A stretch of DNA of 10,279 nucleotides from Flavobacteriia bacterium (GTDB lineage Bacteria; Bacteroidota; Bacteroidia; Flavobacteriales; Flavobacteriaceae). The notes under the pieces are model-generated. The model was not told the origin of the DNA. It saw only the letters and a list, made by a program, of their open reading frames with translations, and searched no databases. The stretch covers positions 1 through 10,279 of the forward strand of contig JAHBAN010000212.1 in NCBI GenBank assembly GCA_018500075.1, given 5' to 3'. The position numbers and the translations under genes are program-made. Positions 7,469-10,279 of the stretch are shown here, one piece after another. Every line of letters starts with the position of its first letter. Position 1 is the first letter of the stretch.

Positions 7469-8662
7469 TCACGTGACTGCCGCACGCGCGTGGTATTCGG
7501 GCCTGTCCCACAGCCCCCCTCTCATCACCTCCTCGATCACATCACAGGCGCGCAGCACGTCGTTGGCGTCAACAAACAGCGGTGTGAAGCCGAAGCGCAT
7601 GATGTCAGGGGCGCGAAAATCGCCGATCACGCCGCGCGCGATGAGCGCTTGCATGGCGGGATAGCCCTGTTCAAACCGGAAGGAAATCTGGCTGCCGCGC
7701 TGCGCGGGGTCGCGGGGAGAGGCGAGCGTGAGCATCGGGCAGCGGCGCTCGAGTTCTTGCAAAAAGAGCTGTGTCAGCTCTTGGGAGCGGGCGCGCAGAT
7801 CGCCCATATCGACCCCCTCCCAAGCGTCGAGGGCAGCGTCAAGGCTGGCCAAGGCCAAAATCGGCGGGGTGCCGACGCGCATCCGCTCGATGCCTGCGCC
7901 GGCGCGGTAGCCCAGATCAAAGGCGAAGGGTGCCTCATGGCCGAGCCAGCCCGAGAGCGCGGGGCGCACCGTGTCGGCGTGGGCGGGCGCAACATAGATA
8001 AAGGCCGGCGCGCCGGGGCCGCCATTGAGGTATTTATAGGTGCAGCCCACGGCGAAGTCGGCCCCCGCCTCGGCGAGCTTCACATCGGTCGCGCCGGCGG
8101 TATGGGCCAGATCCCAGATCGTGAGCGCGCCGACGCTATGGGCTTTGGCGGTCAGCGCTTTCATATCGTGCAGCCGCCCTGTGCGGTAGTCGACTTCGGT
8201 GATCAGCGTCACGGCGACCTCCTCGGTGATATGCGCGTCAATCTCTTCAGGCGCAACAATGCGCAGCTCGTGGCCTTGGCCGAGCGATTTGATCAGTCCT
8301 TCGGCCATGTAGAGATCGGAGGGGAAGTTGCCGCTGTCAGAGAGGATCACTTTGCGCTCCGGGCGCATTTCAAGCGCTGAGGCGAGCGCCTGATAAACCT
8401 TGATGGAGAGCGTGTCGCCCATGACCACATGGCCCGCTTCGGCCCCGATCAGCTTTGCCACGCGGTCGCCCAGCTCGGTGGCCTTGGCCATCCAGCCGGC
8501 CTTGTTCCAGCCGGTGATGAGCATTTCGCCCCATTCCTCTGTCATGGCGCGGGCCACGCGGGCGGGGGCGCTTTTGGGCAGCGGGCCGAGCGAGTTGCCA
8601 TCCAGATAGATCATCCCGTCGGGGATGTGGAACAGGGCTTTGGTGGCGGCAAAATCGGTCAT
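7469..8662 (-). CDS. kynU: Kynureninase
   Basis: This PLP enzyme of tryptophan catabolism cleaves L-kynurenine to anthranilate and L-alanine (or 3-hydroxykynurenine to 3-hydroxyanthranilate) in the cytoplasm. The 397 residues fit the bacterial family. Motifs in order are YLDGNSLGPLP (19-29), the cofactor phosphate-binding region near 82-90 (GDTLSIKVY), SGNFPSDLY (110-118), the aspartate facing the PLP ring nitrogen (Asp184 in WDLAHTAGA), and the Schiff-base Lys210 in CTYKYLNGGPGAPAF. GYRAGAGIERMRVGTPPILAL is the substrate-side region. The start at 8662 has AAAGGA (complement of 8669-8674) six bases upstream. No tryptophan 2,3-dioxygenase or formamidase gene is visible in the window, so kynU appears alone here. 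It is convergent with the upstream hydrolase and divergent from the MBL gene. Confidence 0.95.
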   Translation of the reverse strand: MTDFAATKALFHIPDGMIYLDGNSLGPLPKSAPARVARAMTEEWGEMLITGWNKAGWMAKATELGDRVAKLIGAEAGHVVMGDTLSIKVYQALASALEMRPERKVILSDSGNFPSDLYMAEGLIKSLGQGHELRIVAPEEIDAHITEEVAVTLITEVDYRTGRLHDMKALTAKAHSVGALTIWDLAHTAGATDVKLAEAGADFAVGCTYKYLNGGPGAPAFIYVAPAHADTVRPALSGWLGHEAPFAFDLGYRAGAGIERMRVGTPPILALASLDAALDAWEGVDMGDLRARSQELTQLFLQELERRCPMLTLASPRDPAQRGSQISFRFEQGYPAMQALIARGVIGDFRAPDIMRFGFTPLFVDANDVLRACDVIEEVMRGGLWDRPEYHARAAVT

Positions 8663-8756
8663 TCTATGTCCTTTGGTGGGGGGGCGTGTTTGGTTTTGGC
8701 ATATCTTAGAAGGTGATGCGCCAAGGGCAAGGCGGATCGCGGCAGAAATGCGTTAG

Positions 8757-8776
8757 ACATTCATGTGAATGAATGT
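8757..8776. promoter_or_regulatory. ArsR-type operator-like inverted repeat ACATTC-N8-GAATGT
   Basis: ACATTC (8757-8762) and GAATGT (8771-8776) are perfect inverted arms around eight bases. The inner ATTC-N8-GAAT (8759-8774) has the form I recall for the sulfide-responsive repressor SqrR of Rhodobacter capsulatus. The spacer also holds a second right arm, giving the palindrome CATTCA-TG-TGAATG (8758-8771). The element is 36 bases upstream of the MBL gene and abuts a possible -10 TATGCT (8778-8783), a position suited to repression. It is also 94 bases upstream of kynU, but the closer gene is the likelier target. The regulator is inferred, and no regulator gene is in the window. Confidence 0.45.
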
Positions 8777-8812
8777 GTATGCTGCGCGGGACGGATTTAG
8801 GAGGGCATTGGG

Positions 8813-9775
8813 ATGTTACGATTTTTGGGTGGTCTTGCGGCGACGGCTTTGGCCGCTTGGGGCGCATCAGCCGCCGTGGCAAGCGAGGATATTGCGGACC
8901 AGTATCCGCAGAGCGAGCTTTACTCAAAGCCCTATGAATTTATCCCCCATGTCTATTCGGCGATCGGGGCAACGGCCCCGCCGACCTATGAAAACGCGGG
9001 CCATAACAACAACTTGAGTTTTGTTGTGACGCCCGATGGGGTTGTTGTGGTCAATGGCGGCGCATCGGCGCGGCTCGCGGCGGCGCTGCATGAGGAAATC
9101 AAGGCAGTCACCGATCTGCCTGTCAAGCTCGTGATCAACGAGAACGGGCAGGGCCATGCCTTTCTGGGCAATTCCTATTGGGCCGATCTCGGGGTTGATA
9201 TCCTTGCGCATGAGGATGCGATTCACGAGATGGAAGAGAACGGGCATTTTATTCTTGAGGGCATGAAGCGCTACAACGGCGACAGGGCCGAGGGCACGCG
9301 GACTGTGGCGGCGAACCTGAGTTTTTCCGACCGCTATGATTATGAGCTTGGCGGCGTCAAATTCGAGGTTTTGCACCTTGGACCGGCGCATGGGCCGGGT
9401 GACACGCAGGTCTGGATCCCGGAGTGGAGCATGATGATTGCCGGTGATATTGCCTTTCACGAGCGGATGCCGCCTTTGTTTGGCGACACCTGTTCCAAGT
9501 GTTGGGTGGAGACCTTTGAAGAGAAGTTTATCCCGCTTGCGCCGACCTATGTGATCCCCGGTCATGGCCATCCGACCAATCTGGCGTTGGTGACGCGGGG
9601 CACGGTCGATTATCTCAAGGATCTGCGCGAGAAGATCGGCGCACATATCGATGCGGGCGGCGACCTTGGCGGCGCCTATTATGTCGATCAGTCGCGCTGG
9701 CAGCATCTGGACACTTTTGAAGAGCTGGCGACAAAGAATGCGGGCCGTGTTTTTGAGGAAATGGAATGGGAATGA
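8813..9775 (+). CDS. Exported metallo-beta-lactamase-fold protein with altered metal motif
   Basis: The 320-residue product has a Sec-type signal (residues 1 to about 20-23, MLRFLGGLAATALAAWGASA, AxA-type cleavage), so it should work in the periplasm. The MBL fold is seen from residue 64 on: NLSFVVTPDGVVVVNGG (67-83), the first metal-motif loop LVINENGQGHAFLGN (106-120), His193 in LGPAHGPGDTQVW, Asp212 in IAGDIAFH and His251 in VIPGHGHPT. The classic H-x-H-x-D-H is replaced by N111-G-Q113-G-H115-A116, so two histidines and the D-H pair are lost while the later His, Asp and His remain. A C-x2-C-W motif (Cys227, Cys230) follows the Asp212 region. The start has AGGAGGG at 8799-8805. Its end overlaps the rhodanese gene. 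I do not assign a substrate: the family includes persulfide dioxygenases, glyoxalase II, SoxH-type and quinoprotein-associated hydrolases, and the altered motif argues against simple transfer of any of these. Confidence 0.85.
   Translation: MLRFLGGLAATALAAWGASAAVASEDIADQYPQSELYSKPYEFIPHVYSAIGATAPPTYENAGHNNNLSFVVTPDGVVVVNGGASARLAAALHEEIKAVTDLPVKLVINENGQGHAFLGNSYWADLGVDILAHEDAIHEMEENGHFILEGMKRYNGDRAEGTRTVAANLSFSDRYDYELGGVKFEVLHLGPAHGPGDTQVWIPEWSMMIAGDIAFHERMPPLFGDTCSKCWVETFEEKFIPLAPTYVIPGHGHPTNLALVTRGTVDYLKDLREKIGAHIDAGGDLGGAYYVDQSRWQHLDTFEELATKNAGRVFEEMEWE
9755..9760 (+). promoter_or_regulatory. Ribosome binding site for the rhodanese gene
   Basis: GAGGAA in the end of the MBL gene is five bases before ATG 9766 and eleven before the in-frame ATG 9772. 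The spacing favours 9766. The 9772 ATG overlaps the MBL stop as ATGA, a common coupling arrangement, so the choice is not settled. It changes only two residues. Confidence 0.45.
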
Positions 9776-10191
9776 GCAAGAGAGCGGCGGTTCTCGGCCT
9801 GCTGGCTGTGATGGCCTCGCCTGTGGCGGCGCAGGAGGCCGCTGTGGCCGAGGCTGTACAGGGGTATATGGATTTTGCGACCTATGAGCAGGGTATCATC
9901 CTGCCCCAGCAGATTGATGCGGATGTGTTTGCGGCGGCGGTTTTTGTCGACACGCGCGATGCGGCACAGTTTGCGCAGGGCCATATTGCGGGCGCTGTGA
10001 ACATCGAGTGGCGCGAGGTGCCGGCGCGTCTTGGCGAGCTGCCCGAGGCCGGTATGGTGATTTTATATTGCAACACCGGCACGCTCAGCGCGCAAGCGAC
10101 CTTTGCGGCGCGGCTTTTGGGGCGCGAGAATGTGCTTGTGTTGCAGTCGGGCTATCGCGGCTGGCAGGACAGGGCGGCTTACAAGCCGTGA
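9766..10191 (+). CDS. Exported single-domain rhodanese-like protein
   Basis: The product has 141 residues (139 if started at 9772). A signal peptide covers residues 1 to about 22 (KRAAVLGLLAVMASPVAA), placing it in the periplasm. The rest is one rhodanese domain: FVDTRDAAQFAQGHIAGAVNI (60-80) is the CH2A-type motif, the catalytic loop is CNTGTLS with Cys102, and LQSGYRGW (126-133) is the C-terminal motif. With the active cysteine present it should carry a persulfide and transfer sulfane sulfur or act in thiol redox. The six-residue loop after Cys is of the small rhodanese/PspE type. It overlaps the MBL gene by ten bases, so the two are very likely co-translated and work together. Its stop overlaps the next start by one base (TGATG). 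Confidence 0.88.
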   Translation: MGMSKRAAVLGLLAVMASPVAAQEAAVAEAVQGYMDFATYEQGIILPQQIDADVFAAAVFVDTRDAAQFAQGHIAGAVNIEWREVPARLGELPEAGMVILYCNTGTLSAQATFAARLLGRENVLVLQSGYRGWQDRAAYKP

Positions 10192-10260
10192 TGCGGTGGG
10201 TTGATCTTCCGCCGGTCTGGCTGATCGGGTTTGGCGCGCTGGTCTGGGCGCAATCACGGG
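10191..10260 (+). CDS. 5' fragment of a membrane protein, possibly an isoprenylcysteine-methyltransferase-like protein
   Basis: ATG 10191 shares its A with the rhodanese stop. The genomic part encodes 23 residues, MRWVDLPPVWLIGFGALVW followed by AQSR, then runs into adapter sequence. It looks like the start of a first membrane helix. The W-x-D-x-PPVWL opening resembles small ICMT/PEMT-like membrane methyltransferases that I recall from Rhodobacterales. This is weak evidence from a short stretch. Tight coupling suggests it belongs to the MBL-rhodanese operon. Translation beyond 10260 is artificial. Confidence 0.5.
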
Positions 10261-10279
10261 CTGTCTCTTATACACATCT
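10261..10279. other. Tn5 mosaic-end tagmentation adapter (non-genomic)
   Basis: CTGTCTCTTATACACATCT is the complete 19-base engineered Tn5 mosaic end used in Nextera-type libraries. Natural IS50 ends differ from it: the mosaic end mixes outside- and inside-end bases. It is located exactly at the end of the sequence, so it is untrimmed adapter and the contig ends here. Confidence 0.97.

Noticed and set aside
8813..9775. Naming the MBL protein SoxH or persulfide dioxygenase
   Set aside because: The signal peptide and loss of HxHxDH do not match persulfide dioxygenase, and similarity to SoxH cannot be judged without an alignment.
10063..10275. A minus-strand open frame beginning MYKRQ near the end of the window
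   Set aside because: Its start lies in the synthetic adapter, and the rest is antisense to the rhodanese catalytic region. MYKRQ is what the mosaic end encodes in this frame.
10261..10279. A natural Tn5/IS50 transposon end
   Set aside because: The sequence is the hybrid mosaic end, not the IS50 outside or inside end, and it stops exactly at the contig edge with no transposase sequence.

Overview
The window looks like chromosomal DNA from a Rhodobacterales (Roseobacter/Rhodobacteraceae-type) alphaproteobacterium. The support is GC-rich codon use with long antisense open frames, a heterotetrameric sarcosine oxidase operon in the order soxB-soxD-soxA-soxG whose proteins read like roseobacter versions, an unlinked ccmI of the alphaproteobacterial type, and intergenic hairpins of a kind I associate with this group. 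The taxonomic call is inference from recalled family resemblance, not from a search.

Layout. 1-1119 (minus): ccmI, a cytochrome c maturation factor cut off at its C-terminus by the window edge. 1120-1278: divergent intergenic region with short repeats and a possible soxB promoter. 1279-6429 (plus): soxBDAG, tightly packed with 4- and 8-nt overlaps and strong ribosome binding sites, followed by a hairpin terminator at 6454-6484. 6543-7340 (plus): a class I glutamine-amidotransferase-like gamma-glutamyl hydrolase (peptidase C26, PuuD-like). 7341-7468: gap between convergent genes holding three compact hairpins, two of them identical copies. 7469-8662 (minus): kynU, kynureninase. 8663-8812: divergent intergenic region with an ArsR-type operator-like inverted repeat. 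8813-10191 (plus): an exported metallo-beta-lactamase-fold protein with a degenerate metal motif and an exported single-domain rhodanese, translationally linked. These are followed by the first 23 codons of a membrane protein that may be an isoprenylcysteine-methyltransferase-like protein. 10261-10279 is not genomic: it is exactly the engineered Tn5 mosaic-end adapter used in tagmentation libraries, so the contig ends there in an artefact.

How the parts work. SoxBDAG would demethylate sarcosine (from glycine betaine or creatine breakdown) to glycine, passing the methyl carbon to tetrahydrofolate and making H2O2. The neighbouring gamma-glutamyl hydrolase may belong to the same amine/amino-acid catabolic area, but no pathway link is proven. 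Kynureninase belongs to tryptophan breakdown and is alone here. The region most worth study is 8757-10260. There an exported MBL-like protein lacking the HxHxDH ligands, an exported rhodanese and a membrane protein sit behind an ATTC-N8-GAAT element resembling the sites described for sulfide-responsive ArsR repressors (SqrR/BigR type). This suggests a periplasmic sulfur-handling or redox module.
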